DNA from: Owenia fusiformis
Taxonomy: Eukaryota; Annelida; Polychaeta; Sabellida; Oweniidae
Length of the DNA: 64,000 nt
Assembly (NCBI GenBank): GCA_903813345.2
Contig: CAIIXF020000008.1
Coordinates: 20,444,822-20,508,821 of the forward strand
Reading direction: 5' to 3'
This document shows, one piece after another, positions 1-11,616 of this stretch. Position 1 is the first letter of the stretch, and each line of letters begins with the position of its first letter. Under the pieces are notes generated by a model that saw nothing but the letters and a program-made list of their open reading frames with translations, was not told the origin of the DNA and did no database searches. The translations under genes were made by a program, and so were the position numbers.

Positions 1-461
1 TGTAATGACGAGTTACAAATACAAAAAAATCTACATGCGACATGTCAGTAGTTGTTTGGCTAAAGTAGCCTCTTGGCTGGGTATACCTCAATCGATATCA
101 GTGCGAAAAGAATTACGATATTTTTTGCTACGTAAGCTTAAGCGATAGCCATCGAATACATAACCTAACGACGGAACCGTAGGCCTAAGTGATAAATTCC
201 TGTGTAATTAATCTCTTTTTCATTTTATACTGCTTAATATATATATATGTAATATTGTGATAATATATGTTCTGTACTAATATATAGTTTCTTGTAGAAA
301 TACATGTACATGGGAATTGTGGATATGTGTTCTACTACTGACATTTTAACACCACATCACATAAAATTACTATGTTTAATGAGAAAAAACAGCACAAAGC
401 ACCTAAAAATGTTCCCTTAATTATTGTACAGGTTGTCAGCCATCGGAACGACCGACATTAC
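1..461. other. No gene seen
   Basis: AT-rich sequence with a short TA run near 235-250. I see no coding frame with a recognisable domain, no RNA gene and no terminal repeat here. It ends at the 9-bp duplication that flanks the next mobile element. Confidence 0.5.
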
Positions 462-650
462 TATAGAATAATATGGTTTGCCAACCTACCCTATGTATGC
501 ACGCGTTGTTTCGTAAATAACACCCGTGCAGACGTAAAATTACGCCCAAGCAGACATAATTTACGCCCGTGTAGGCGTTAATTACGCCCGTTAAGAAGTG
601 AATTCTATACGCGTTAAAACAAATACAGGCGTAAACTAACGGCGTTAATT

Positions 651-3451
651 ATGGTTGGCCTATTAGTATAAAGAATGCATGCGTTGTTTACGGGTGTGTA
701 GGCGTTAATTACGCTCGTGCAAATGTTAAATTACGCCCGTATAGACGTAAAATTACACCCGTAAATTATCGGCGTTAAAACTATAAATTGCGCCCGTTAA
801 GACATTTATCTCGGGCGTTGAATAGCCTTTTATGGGCAAAGGGCGTAAATTTGCGCGCGTTGATATATAAAATTTGGACCAATCAGAATCCTGCTTACAT
901 TTTAGCGCGTTGCATTGTGGTCCTGAATATTTTTGGGAGTGGTTTTGGGAGTGGTGACTTAGACAATGTCCTGAGACATCACCTGTAGTAAATACGCATA
1001 TGTCATGCAATCTGTATTAGTGGTGAGAGGTCTCGTTCGGGGGGCCTGGAAGACAAGGTCTAGTAGCTAAGCTTCCCCTAACCACCGTCAGTACTCATGA
1101 GACGGGTAGTGTATATTTGGTAGATCCTAGGGTAATGACATTGGTGTGTTATTCCCTATCTTCATTCACGTAGAGAGAGGCCGAACATCCCGATCCTGTA
1201 GCGGATCTTTTCCCTTATATGTTGGTCATTATAAAGGCCCAAGATGTTTCGAACTCATGGGGGTATCCCATGATTGTTCTTCCTCAGCGGCCGAATGAAT
1301 GTTGTATGTGATTTTATTGTGGTTTTATTGTGAATGATAATGCTGTTTTATTGCTATCATTCAGTTGTATTTTAATAGGTTTCCCGTATTCGTTTTTAGC
1401 GGGAGGGGGGTGGTTGTTTATGCGTATTGGTTTATTGCATAAAGGCGTGGTCAGTTTATTGATGAATTTTGGTTTGGTTTGTTTTGTGGTTAAGCCCTAA
1501 TATGGTCATGTATGTTATATGTTGATAATGTGTGTATTTAAAGGGTTGTTGGCTTGTTCATGTTTGGTTGTATTTTGTGGTGTTTTCAATTTGTTGAGTT
1601 GGTGTGCATTTGGTTGTGTTATGATGATTCAACAATGGGTTTATTTGACTTTGGTCTCGTTGGCTATGTTGTATTGTGTTGGTTTGTTGTTTGGTTGTGC
1701 CAATTGTGTTGCGTATATTTGACAATTGGTTGTGTTTTCGGAAGTTAAAATAGGGTTGTAGTATTGGGTTGTGCCGTATTGGGCTGTTGGCTTGTAGTTG
1801 GGTTGTGTCTGGTTGTTTTGTTTTAGACTGTTTTCGAATTGTGCCTCATTGTGTTATGTTAATTTTAAAATGCGTTGTGTTATGTTGTGATTATGTTATG
1901 CTGGTCGGGGGGCAGGTTGTGCCCACCCGGGTGAGGTATCTGGTTGAGTCCGATTGTGTTTTGTGGTTGATTGTGCCTGATTGTTAAATGATGGGTGGTG
2001 GCGGGTTGTTCCCGGTTATGTTATGATAGGTGGTCGGTTGTGCCTACTCGGGTGAGGTATTTGGTTGTGTTCAGTTGTGTTGTGAGATTGTTGTAATCTC
2101 TAGTTCGAGAAAGTTGGTTGTGTGTGTTGAGATTTTAGTTTGGTTGTTCCTGATTGTGTTTTGATACTTTGGTTTTGTTGTGCCAAATTGTGTTGTGATA
2201 ATTTGACAGTGGGTTGTGCTCTTGGTAGTTGTGAGTTAAGTTGCGTTCTAATTCTTCAGACACTAGTTGTGTTGCGTTATTGGAGATCTTATGGGTTGTG
2301 CTTGGTTGTAATGGTTGGTTGTGATAGGTTTCCTAATTGTGTTTTGATAGTTTGGTTTTGTTGTGTGGTTGTGCCAAATTGTGTTGTGACAATTTGACAG
2401 TTGGTTGTGCTCTTGGTAGTTGTGTTCTAATTCTTCTGACATTGGTTGTGTTGCGTTGTTGGCGATCTTCTAGGTTGTGCTTGGTTGTAATGGTTGGTTG
2501 TGATAGGTCATGTATTGAGTGGCAGGTTATGCCGGATTGTGTTTTGGTGTATCGTGGAGTTTAGATACAAGTTAGTGGTTTGGGGTATTATATTGTAGGT
2601 ACATATTCGTTAATTCTTGGTAGAGTTAATAGTTCAATGTATTTGTGTACATTATTAGTATATGCAATAGGTTTTGGTACCTATTCATACATAGTGAGAT
2701 CTCTAGTGTGAGAAGTACACCTGGTATGATGGGCGTTAGCCTTGTGTTGTTCTTTGGTTCTGATGAAGTAGTTTCTAGTTGTTCATTGAATCTCAGAATC
2801 TCTCTACGTGAATGAAGATAGGGAATAACACACCAATGTCATTACCCTAGGATCTACCAAATATACACTACCCGTCACATGAGTACTGACGGTGGTTAGG
2901 GGAAGCTTAGCTACTAGTCCTTGTCTGCCAGGCCCCCCGACCGAGACCTCTCACCATAAACACAGATTGCATGACACGTGCGTGTTTAATACAGGTGATG
3001 CCTCAAGACATTGTCTAAGTCACCACTCCCAAAAATAAAAAAAGTGGCAGCCATTTTTGTTCTCGGAGTTACCCTTTTTCCCAGAATGCATTGTATCATT
3101 ATGTAAGCAAGGCGTTGATTGGTTCATAATTTACGGCGTTAAACATAAACTGGACAGGCGCGAGGATGCTACTCAGCGCTTGTTAAATAACGTCTTGACG
3201 CCCGCAATTAATCTTTTTAACGCCGTGACTTTACGCCTGTATATGATATTTGAACGCCTGTAGAATTAACTTTTTCACGAGCGTAAATTACGCCTATACG
3301 GGCGTAATTTACGTCTGCTCGGGCGTAATTTACGTCTGCACGGGTGTAATTTTACGTCTGTACGGGCGTAATTTAACATTTGCACGAGTGTAATTAACGC
3401 CTTCACACCTGTAAACAACGCATGCATTCTTTATACTAATAGGCCAACCAT
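651..3451. mobile_element. Inner long-TIR element of the same family
   Basis: The arms at about 651-1185 and 2800-3451 are inverted repeats. Both begin ATGGTTGGCCTATTAGTATA and continue with GCGTTAATTACGCCCGT-type repeats. The inner parts of the arms match closely, for example the blocks around 1030-1180 and 2805-2950. The flanks share the 6-bp core GTTAAT (644-649 and 3453-3458). This could be a decayed longer duplication or a TTAA-type site. The core between the arms is GT-rich and repetitive with no convincing transposase. It sits inside the left arm of the outer element, so it arrived later. Confidence 0.75.
1300..2560. repeat. TTG/TTGTG-rich repetitive core of the inner element
   Basis: On the plus strand the sequence is dominated by T and G with endless variants of GGTTGTG. 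A unit of about 180 bp around 2150-2330 is repeated at 2335-2515, including the shared words TTGACAGT.GGTTGTGCTCTTGG and GGTTGTAATGGTTGGTTGTG. Several short frames stay open because of the base bias, but their translations are low-complexity Val/Leu/Cys strings without a domain. I read this as non-coding filler of a foldback element. Confidence 0.6.
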
Positions 3452-5075
3452 AGTTAATATGTTCAATAGCGGGCGTCAAGACATTATGTAACACGCGTTG
3501 AGAAACATCTATACGCCCGTCGAGTTTATTTTAGCGCCGTAAATTATGAACCAATCAGCATCTTGCTTCCATATTGATATGATGCATACTAGCTAAAAAT
3601 GCAACTCCAAGATCCTTTGTGCAAGTTAATAACATACTCACGATTGTGCCAGAAACAACTAATTGCAATTGATGGCATAGATACATTATTTCTTTTCTGT
3701 GTATCTTGGTGCACTATTTGTGCAAATGTGAAAGATAGTACATCGTATTTTAAATGAGTTATGTATTCCTGAAAATAACATGTGACTCTAAAGAGGACTG
3801 CATAAAGATTCCAAAAAGTACAAATCTCTCTAATACCATCCTCCTAAGCAGGTGTCCAGAATCCGTACCTCCTTCTTCCCCCCTGCTATAAGCAGTTAGC
3901 ATTTCCCCAATTAAGAACTCGCAATTTGATTGGTTGTCGCAACACTGCGACATCAATCATGTGTACGTCATCGGTGCATAATTGGATCACGTGATTCAGT
4001 TTAATCGGGCGCGTCCAACTTGGTTATAGCAGGGGGTAAAAAGAAAGAAGATATTCTGGATTTTGAAGCCCTGTGATCGGAGGATGCTCTAATACCAAAT
4101 TTGAACATATGTTGGCTAGGTTTACTAGGTATATAGGCTCATCTGACATTTTCAGTACATTTTCAAAAATCAATATATTATTATTATTATTATGCATATG
4201 CAGTTGATCAAATACTATAATTCTCGTATCTGAACACATCCTTTAGAGGGATACATTAGCGATCTGACTGCATAATGCTTTGTAAGCTGCAATGCGTGTG
4301 AGCTTAAGTCCCTGCCTCTGAAGCCGACGCCTAGATTCTTACAGAGAATTATCCAAAAAAATCATCGTATTTAGAAACCAAACATGTATACCTTCTCAAA
4401 AATACTGCAATTTTGTCGTTTCTACAATGGGTGTTGATAACTCCCGACACGGTATCTTTAGTTTGCCTTTTAATTTGCTTTAAAAATTGAATACTTTTTT
4501 GGTTCAGTCTAACAATCTTGAACCAATAGTTAAGGACCTCAATGCAACACACTAAAATGTAATCGGGCTTCTGATTGTTATTTACTTGCGAAAGGATCTT
4601 GGAGTTGCTCTTTTAGCAAGGATGCATTGAAATGTAAGCAAGGTGCTGATTGGTTCATAATTTACGGCGCTAAAAATAAACTCGGCGGATGTGAAGATGT
4701 TTCTCAACGCGTGTAAAACGCCCGTAATTAATCATTTTAACGCCGAAGTTAACGTCCTTAAATGTTGTTTGAACGCCCGTAGAATTAACTTCTTCACAGG
4801 CGTAATCTATGCCTACACAGGCGTAATTTTACGTCTGAACGGGCGTAATTTTACATCTGTAGGAGCGTTATTAACGCCTACAGACCCGTAAACAACGCGT
4901 GCATACATTGGGCGAGTAAGCCAACCATTATAGAATAGGTCTTTGCGCTTGCAGAAAATGAACTTTATTATAATGACCATGGCCGCAGCACTAATACTGC
5001 TAAATCAGTCAATGCATAAAATAAACTGGAAATAGTACATTTTCATGACATACGAAAGTTTCAGAAAACTACAAT

Positions 5076-6170
5076 ATGGGCTCCATTTTCAAAGTTTTCG
5101 TTTTTATATTATGTTTGTGTATTTGTTTATGGTGGATTTTTCTGTATCAAGAAAATATTATAAATAAATTCACATCAACAAGTATAGAAGATGAAAAGAT
5201 GAAATACACAAGCGGTAAACTTATTAAATTCAAAAGTCGACCTCATAATTACACCGAATCAGCATCAAAATTGGATTTAACTGAATCGAGGATATTTCTT
5301 AGTAAACAGATAGATGGGAACAACAAAACTGTAATAAGTCCCCATGATTATGAATATTTAGTTAAGGAGGAGACGATCTGTGCACACAATCCGTTTATGT
5401 TAATATTTATCCACACGGCTCCTAAAAACAGTGTTCGCCGGAACACGATTCGCAAAACATGGGGCAGTGTTAGAAACATAAAGGGCTACCGTATTGAGCT
5501 GATATTTCTACTAGGCGTTGCCCTTAATCGATCAACAAATGATGATATTGTGCAAGAGAGCAAGCAATACCATGATATAATACAAGAAGATTTTATAGAC
5601 TCATACAGAAATTTGACACTGAAGGGAATCATGGGACTCAAGTGGACCATAGACTTTTGCCCTCATGCAACATTTGTTTTGAAAACAGACGACGATGTTT
5701 TTGTGAACATATATCCATTGTTTGACTATCTCTTGAAGATTAATAAAGAAGAAACTGGACGCCATAACTTATTAGGCTTCATTCGGCCACCTGAACCTCC
5801 ACCGAGGCAATCAAATTTAAATAAGGCGACGAAGGAGGAATATGCAAAAGATATGTATCCACCATTTTGTAATGGTCTGGCTTTCATATACTCCATGTCT
5901 GCTGTCAAAGCAATATACAAAGCATCATTATACGAACCGTTCTTTTGGATAGACGATGTTTTTATAACTGGGGTACTTGCTGAAAAAGCCGGTGTTAAAC
6001 ATACTCAGCTGAATCACAAATACCCTTCAAATATATTAACTTCTAGTGATGTTACTCTTAAGGCATTGAAAGGGGAAAAAGAAAAGTATCTGTTCGTTTT
6101 GATTCACGATTTGCACAAGTTTCCATCACGTATGGATGACTTTTGGAAAATTTCAAGAAACAACGGCTGA
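5076..6170 (+). CDS. GT31 beta-1,3-galactosyltransferase-like, copy 1
   Basis: This is a single-exon gene for a 364-residue type II Golgi membrane glycosyltransferase. It is expected to transfer a sugar (Gal or GlcNAc) in beta-1,3 linkage from a UDP-sugar to glycans in the Golgi lumen. Residues about 5-24 form the signal-anchor helix. The GT31 motifs follow in order: RRNTIRKTWGS (121-131), FLLGVA, the NLTLKGIMGLKW block (179-190), the metal-binding DDD in LKTDDDVFVN (205-207), YPPFCNGLAFIYS (261-273) and EPFFWIDDVFITG (287-299). Sequons are visible at NYT, NNKT, NRST and NLT. The start is supported by alignment with copies 2 and 3, whose MNSIFKVF matches MGSIFKVF here. The donor and acceptor sugars cannot be read from the sequence. 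The stem region is more diverged from copies 2 and 3 than the catalytic domain. Confidence 0.93.
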   Translation: MGSIFKVFVFILCLCICLWWIFLYQENIINKFTSTSIEDEKMKYTSGKLIKFKSRPHNYTESASKLDLTESRIFLSKQIDGNNKTVISPHDYEYLVKEETICAHNPFMLIFIHTAPKNSVRRNTIRKTWGSVRNIKGYRIELIFLLGVALNRSTNDDIVQESKQYHDIIQEDFIDSYRNLTLKGIMGLKWTIDFCPHATFVLKTDDDVFVNIYPLFDYLLKINKEETGRHNLLGFIRPPEPPPRQSNLNKATKEEYAKDMYPPFCNGLAFIYSMSAVKAIYKASLYEPFFWIDDVFITGVLAEKAGVKHTQLNHKYPSNILTSSDVTLKALKGEKEKYLFVLIHDLHKFPSRMDDFWKISRNNG

Positions 6171-6864
6171 ATGATAGCTGGTACCGTAGTTTACCATGAT
6201 TCATGACAATACTAGCACTTGGCAACTCTTACATCAGTTGGCTATCTAAGCACGATGACCTCAGAGAAAACACTGGATAATTTAAAAGAATATAATTCAT
6301 ACTCGTATAATATAAAAGTAAAATTCTTGAAAACCTATTCGAACTTAAAAATCTAGGTCTTTAGGATAATGCCTGAACCTGAACTTGATTACTTTTTTCA
6401 CCGAGATGCTTAGATGTTTAGAGCAGAAAACAAATGCTATTTTGTGTAGTAGCAGTTTATAAAAAAAACACTGGTCTAGTATTTAAAATATTTAAAGATT
6501 TTATTTGCAAATGCCTTGGCGTATATGAGGCCTTGTCAGTACTACAAATAATGATGCTTCAATATACGAGGTAGGAATCATTTAAACTAAATGAAAAATA
6601 CGTCATTCATAATATCAGACAGACGGATCGATTGACTAACGGATGCAATAATGGAGGGATGGGCGGATAGAGGTAGTCTCTACACAGGTCTTATACGATA
6701 ACAGATGTATCAAATATGTGATGTTTTATTAAAATCTGCGATATTTACGTTGATATTATTCAACGCGGACCCATCTGTATGGAATGATCAATGACGGCAG
6801 TCGCCCATGCATTGAATAGACGCAAAAACTACATGTAGTTGGTCAAATAGTTTATTGTACCTAA

Positions 6865-7860
6865 CTAAACTAAAACAATAGACTACAATAGAAGTTACAT
6901 AATATATACTTACACGTCGCACGAAACTGGGGACAATTTGAGTAACATTATGGCGTCAAAATACCAAAACAATACAATGGCCAGTATAGGGCGCAATCAG
7001 CATTATAACGTCAAAAACGACAAGCGTTACATTTTGTCAAGTTTAGTCAACCTAAAAATAAGATGCTTTATTCTTATTCAATACTGGTGAAACTCACAGA
7101 GCAAGAAGATCTCGAGGACAATATTTCTAAAATGTTTTTGATTTTTGAAAACCGGTCAGAAAATCCACTCGGGACGTTAGTAAAAATTGATATGTATGGA
7201 ATTTGTGGTAAAAAATCGATGCGTTACATTTTTTCAAGTCTCTAAAAGCAACTCTTATTCTCTTATTATTTGAAAAATAGAGAAATCGGTTTTTGTTTTG
7301 TAAATTTCGCCATGACAATATTGTGCAGTTAAATTTTTTTTGAAATCAGACCTAAATTAGTAGGTTAAATAAAGGTAAACTTATTGCTTGTCTCCCTCGC
7401 CTTCAAAACCTTACACAATTTTGAAAATCTTAAAAGCGTTCATATAAGACGATTTGAACTGTAGCCGCTAGGCAATTGTGACGTCATAAAAGCACATGTT
7501 TCAATGAATAAAATGTGAAATTTTAGTAAAATTCTGATCAGTATTTCAAAAGTTATCCCGATTTCAACGAACCGTGTAAGCGTGAAATGTTACGCCTTAC
7601 AGCGTATTTGACGATGTCGGAGTACATTTAACTTAAAAAATATGGTAGATCCCATCACACTTTTCAAGGAAAAATAATTTCAGTGAAATGCGAATAAAAA
7701 ATACTTCAAAATGATATATAATGCATATAGTTAGCTTTTTAAATAAGGCAGATATTAACGCTTAAAGCTGAGATTAGCCCGTATTTCCCGAATTGTCCCC
7801 AGGTCCGTGCACGTCATAACTGCGTTAATTAATAGATGTTACGTAATAAAACAATAGAAA
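6865..7860. repeat. Inverted-repeat element, about 1 kb
   Basis: The left end contains AAAACAATAG, then CACGTCGCACGAAACTGGGGACAATT (about 6911-6940, quoted here only as an approximate region). The right end (about 7787-7860) is its imperfect reverse complement, with AATTGTCCCCAG, CGTGCACGTC and a CTATTGTTTT-type end. No coding capacity is visible. It is probably an old MITE; the exact ends and target duplication are not resolved. Confidence 0.4.
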
Positions 7861-8029
7861 ATACACAACATTACATTGCATTAAAGTAGTTACATAATAG
7901 CATATACTATTATGACTAACTACGGGGTGTTCATGTATGGAATAACCCCATTGTCCACCTTCCTTGGGAAGTATGTGCACTTCTAAAAATATTGCAGTAA
8001 AAAGGATAGTAGGAATATTAATCAAACAA

Positions 8030-8320
8030 TTCGGAAAAGTATGAACAATGACCCCATGTCAACATTTTTTCGAAATGTAAATCCTATTACTTTTCCCGAT
8101 TATTATTGCATGAAAAGATTATTTAACAAGGGGTCTAGAGTTTTACAAAAGTAGAATGGATTGAAAGTCTAGTTTTGAAGATATCAATAATCGATGACCA
8201 AAATTATGCTGAAAACAATAGATAGCATGAGTTTTCCCTATGGGGAAAATAACATGGAATATGTGTTTTTTCTAACTGTATTGCATTTCAATCCCCATCC
8301 CGTTTCAGAAGTTGTTAAAA
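8030..8320. repeat. Dispersed repeat, related to 55,110-55,500
   Basis: Blocks here (GACCCCATGTCAACATTTTT, GATATCAATAA..GATGACCAAAAT, CAATAGATAGCATGAG) match, with substitutions, the order of blocks in the foldback repeat in an intron of the CTLD gene at 55,110-55,500. This makes it a second copy of one dispersed non-coding family. The ends are not defined. Confidence 0.4.
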
Positions 8321-10155
8321 TATTGTAGAATAAACTTTTGATAAATTTATATTGAGAAAAACAAAATCCTCTTTTTAGAAAATAAGCCTAATATTTTTTA
8401 TACGGCCTGTAAGGCCAAAGAAAATGTAATTTATTGTAATAAATTACAATATCATTAATTATACACAGTTCTGTATAATTGAGCAAAGGGATTGGTATAG
8501 ATATGGTGAACTCGGGGTGAACTGAATTCAACAATGTTTTTCTCTTAAACCAATTATTGAAAACATTCTGTAAAAAGACATGGTTCTTTATGTAAATGTT
8601 GACTGATTGACAACAATTTAGTGCGAAACTTATTCATACATATTTTATATAACTGTTTTGTTAACATTTTTTGTTCCTTAGTGCAATTGTTTCTTTGTTC
8701 CTTTCTACCAATTCTTGAAGATAAAATAAAATGTCTTTCCGAACCTTGTTGGAACAAAATAGCATATAATACAACACTTTCTTAGACCTCTCAATAATAT
8801 AGTTATACTAAGGAATGTTCAAAAAATTAATCCCCTCCAAAAAAAGAATAGAAATAAATCAAGATAAACCCTTTATTTCATTAACAAGATACCTTTTTTT
8901 AAATCCACCAAACTTTGAGAGACCTAAATTCGTTTGTATCATTATCATATGGGCTTTCAAGAGATTATCAGCTTCTAAATTTTTTATGTCTTATAAGGGA
9001 ATAAATGACCCAGTTACTTTGAAAATATTGTGGAAAACAAATGATAAACAAATGATAAACTATGAGAGCATTTTTATCAGGACTTCTGGATCGGCCCTTG
9101 TACATGTCTGACTTGATATTGAGCTGAAATCGAAAGTTTATCGAGATTGGACGAATGTTGTCCACCATCTTGGATGATACTAACACCAGTTGTTGACCAG
9201 TGATAATGATACAAATGGAGGCTTAATTGAAGGATGTGCTCTATTTGTTCTGAATTAGTGATAGTTCCGTGCTGGTTTAACTGTTTTAGCCTAACTTAAC
9301 AGCACGATCATTACAGTAAGTTTAACAGTGGGAAACATCACATCGTCTGTTTCCACCCTCAATCACAGGCCCGAATTTAAATACAGCAAGATGAAACAGC
9401 GAGTGGTTTAACATTTTTGGCACATACAACAATAATGTCAATGTGTAGCCTGGGATCTGTAAATATTAGTATATTATCAGATTAATGTAACAAATGTAGT
9501 TCTATTAGGTATGTCGGGCATTAGGCCTATTATTTTAACATTGGCTGGAAGCCACATTGATTTGAAATGTGCAGTTAGGGGTTTCGATAAGCGTCCCGTA
9601 TTAGAACAGTATGGCGGCTTCCGGCGAGTCTACTGGATCAGTTTATTTATGAACTCAGGGGATTTTTGAAAATTTTCGAAGAATAAATAATCCATTAATT
9701 CTGTAAACATTCTGATTCTGTAAACATTGAGAGGGTGAATTATCCAAAGAATGCATATGCATCAGCCAATATATAAAGGTTATGTACTGGGAGGTTTTGG
9801 ATATACTCTATATCCAAAACCCATCTGGGGTTCCACCTTTTTTTTCAAATGACAAGATATGCCTATACTGTAAAAGCACAATTTATATTTAACATTTCCG
9901 TCATATTCCTTTAGTTCACAATACAATGAAATTGTAACATTGAAACGTTTTAACGAATTTTAAACTTTTAAATGTTCAAAATTTTGAAAAATTCCCGAGA
10001 GCGGGACGGATATATTATATCTGCCCGCATTTGGCCTGTAGCGCGACATGTACAATATATCCTTACCCGCTCCTCAGATATGATATATATTCCCTGGTGA
10101 TATCTACCCCGAACCCACTCAAGTATGAGATACAAATAGAGATGATCCTATATGA

Positions 10156-10269
10156 GGTTCAGGATATTGGGATTATCCCGAGGCCAATATAATATATCTG
10201 CCCGAGGGCCGTAGGTCCCGAGGGAAGATATATTATATTGGCCTCGGGATAATCCCAATATCCTGAACC
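10156..10269. repeat. Perfect 44-bp-arm palindrome in unit 1
   Basis: The arm 10156-10199 is the exact reverse complement of 10226-10269, with a 26-nt G/C-rich spacer. Weaker pairing extends outward on both sides through ATCCTATA / TATAGGAT. The equivalent site in unit 2 (about 13466-13580) has an intact left arm but a right arm with several substitutions. The words GGCCAATATAATATATCTGCCC and relatives recur at 9990-10100 and 14245-14350, so this belongs to a local repeat family. It could form a hairpin as RNA or a cruciform as DNA. Confidence 0.8.
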
Positions 10270-10575
10270 GACTATAGGATAATACGTTTATCCCATACCA
10301 ATCTTGGTCATTCTGTTCACATTGTTCAACCGTGGAAATATTTTAGAATATTCATGTTCAGTTTTGTTTTCTTGGCCATGGCCGGATTTTCCCTTTCTCT
10401 CAGATATTCCCACATTTATTGTCTCGAATTTTTGATTGATTAACTGGATGCTCCATCCCTTTTAAACCATCAAACAGATCGCAATTGTCTACGTTTTTCT
10501 CCATTGTCGTTTACAGTTATTACGCGAACGTTACAAATTATGAACCAATATGCATGCGAGCAACGATTATGACGT

Positions 10576-10604
10576 AGCGGGCAGATATACTATATCTGCC
10601 CGCT
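10576..10604. repeat. Short perfect palindrome (AGCGGGCAGATATA arms), unit 1
   Basis: A 14-bp arm, one central base and its exact reverse complement, followed at 10622-10636 by another copy of the right arm. The same palindrome is conserved without change at 13875-13903 in unit 2. It shares its core word with the larger palindrome at 10156. Confidence 0.75.
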
Positions 10605-11519
10605 CGGAGCGGGACGTAAAGCTATATCTGCCCGCTGATGAAGATATAAGTTTGTACAAACCGTCTTTATGTACCTGTAACACGTCCAAGTATGGGATAA
10701 ATCCTTTTATCCCATGCCAAGTAGAGGTTTCCATATCCAGAACATCCATATCTCTCGCTTCAGGGCATATCTTCCCATTTTGAAAAAAAGAAAAAAATTG
10801 AAAAAATTATAAAAAAATGTTGAAAAATTAGAGAACTCCACATGGTATAGGATAAAGCAGTTATGTAAGGTCGGTTTGGATATGGCGTTTATCCAGAGAG
10901 AGATATGCAACTGAGGGACCGTACCTACACATAACCCTTATGTTTCAATCCGAACTGCTTTTACATATTTCAGAAGGCAACGCTTAGGTCTCATACGTGA
11001 TGGGTAAATCTAAATGTCAATTTTCCTATAAGCACAAATAGAATGTCCTGAAACTTCACCCATGAATTGTAAAGTTGATTTGTCAAAATAAAAATCACCC
11101 TTTGATAAAGATGTGACAATCCATACTATACTACAATACATTACACAATACTACAGTACACTATAACACTACTCTCTACTTCACTACACTATACACTATA
11201 CTAATCGCACAACAGCAACCTCGACCTCTGGGAAATACAAGTACAAGGTTTGGGGGAGGGAATTGTGGCTATCAGGGATAATCGAACGCTATTTTTGGCT
11301 TAGAAAACAAACATAAAATTTTGATAATATGTCGTGTGAAAAATGACTTGATATACGAAACTGATTAATTTACTTTTATTTCCCGCCTATGGCCTCAAGA
11401 GGTCAATTTTCTTGTCCTAGTCGAAAACGCAATAGCATTGAATGCCCCACCATCTTGTTACTGACAGATACGTCGTCGTTATCAGCTTTTCGAGTTCATC
11501 CATTATCGATAGTCCATGG

Positions 11520-11616
11520 CATATAATCCCGGCTGCGCTGATACGCATCGCTAAATCAGTCAATGCAAAAAACAGTACGTGTTCATGACATACGAAAGAT
11601 TCATAAGAGCAACAAT
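11520..11616 (+). promoter_or_regulatory. Conserved 5' flank of GT31 copies 2 and 3
   Basis: The 100 bp upstream of copy 2 (TATAATCCC at 11522, CTAAATCAGT, TTCATGACATACGAAAG) is almost identical to that of copy 3 (15230-15326). The CTAAATCAGTCAATGCA and TTCATGACATACGAAAG words also occur ahead of copy 1 (about 5003-5060). Conservation ahead of all three genes suggests promoter or 5' UTR. No experimentally known element is recognised. TATAAT could act as a TATA-like box but this is inference. Confidence 0.35.

Larger units (their letters stand above)
471..4928. mobile_element. Outer long-TIR (foldback) element, split by a second copy
   Basis: The ends are inverted copies of each other. The left arm (471-650, continuing at 3452-3640) matches the reverse complement of about 4560-4928. 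Both arms carry many short repeats of the type GCGTTAATTACGCCCGT. The element is flanked by an exact 9-bp duplication, TATAGAATA, at 462-470 and 4929-4937. The left arm is interrupted at 650/3452 by an inner element of the same family; removing the inner element restores the alignment with the right arm. The interior (3640-4560) has no transposase-like frame, so the element looks non-autonomous. A 9-bp duplication with long TIRs would suit a Mutator-like element, but the superfamily is an inference. Part of the interior (about 3850-4010) is related to sequence near 20,200-21,240. Confidence 0.75.
6171..9707. other. Intergenic, decayed repeats
   Basis: There is no gene I can support between GT31 copy 1 and the segmental duplication. 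The stretch contains an inverted-repeat element of about 1 kb (6865-7860) and a repeat at about 8030-8320 related to one at 55,110-55,500. A 98-codon frame at 8815-9111 resembles no family I know and is rich in codons expected by chance in AT-rich DNA. Confidence 0.5.

Noticed and set aside
1519-2564. Several short plus-strand frames rich in Val, Leu, Cys and Trp that look membrane-like
   Set aside because: The base composition (TTG, TGT, GGT words) produces hydrophobic translations automatically. The frames overlap each other and follow the 180-bp repeat inside a foldback element.
8815-9111. 98-codon frame
   Set aside because: No similarity to a family I know, no splice partners, and the composition is as expected for AT-rich non-coding DNA.
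11563-11616. Upstream ATG of GT31 copies 2 and 3 (11563 and 15273), adding 18 residues
   Set aside because: Copy 1 has a stop in the same upstream frame, and all three copies align from the internal MNSIFKVF/MGSIFKVF start, which puts the signal anchor at the N-terminus as usual for type II Golgi enzymes.
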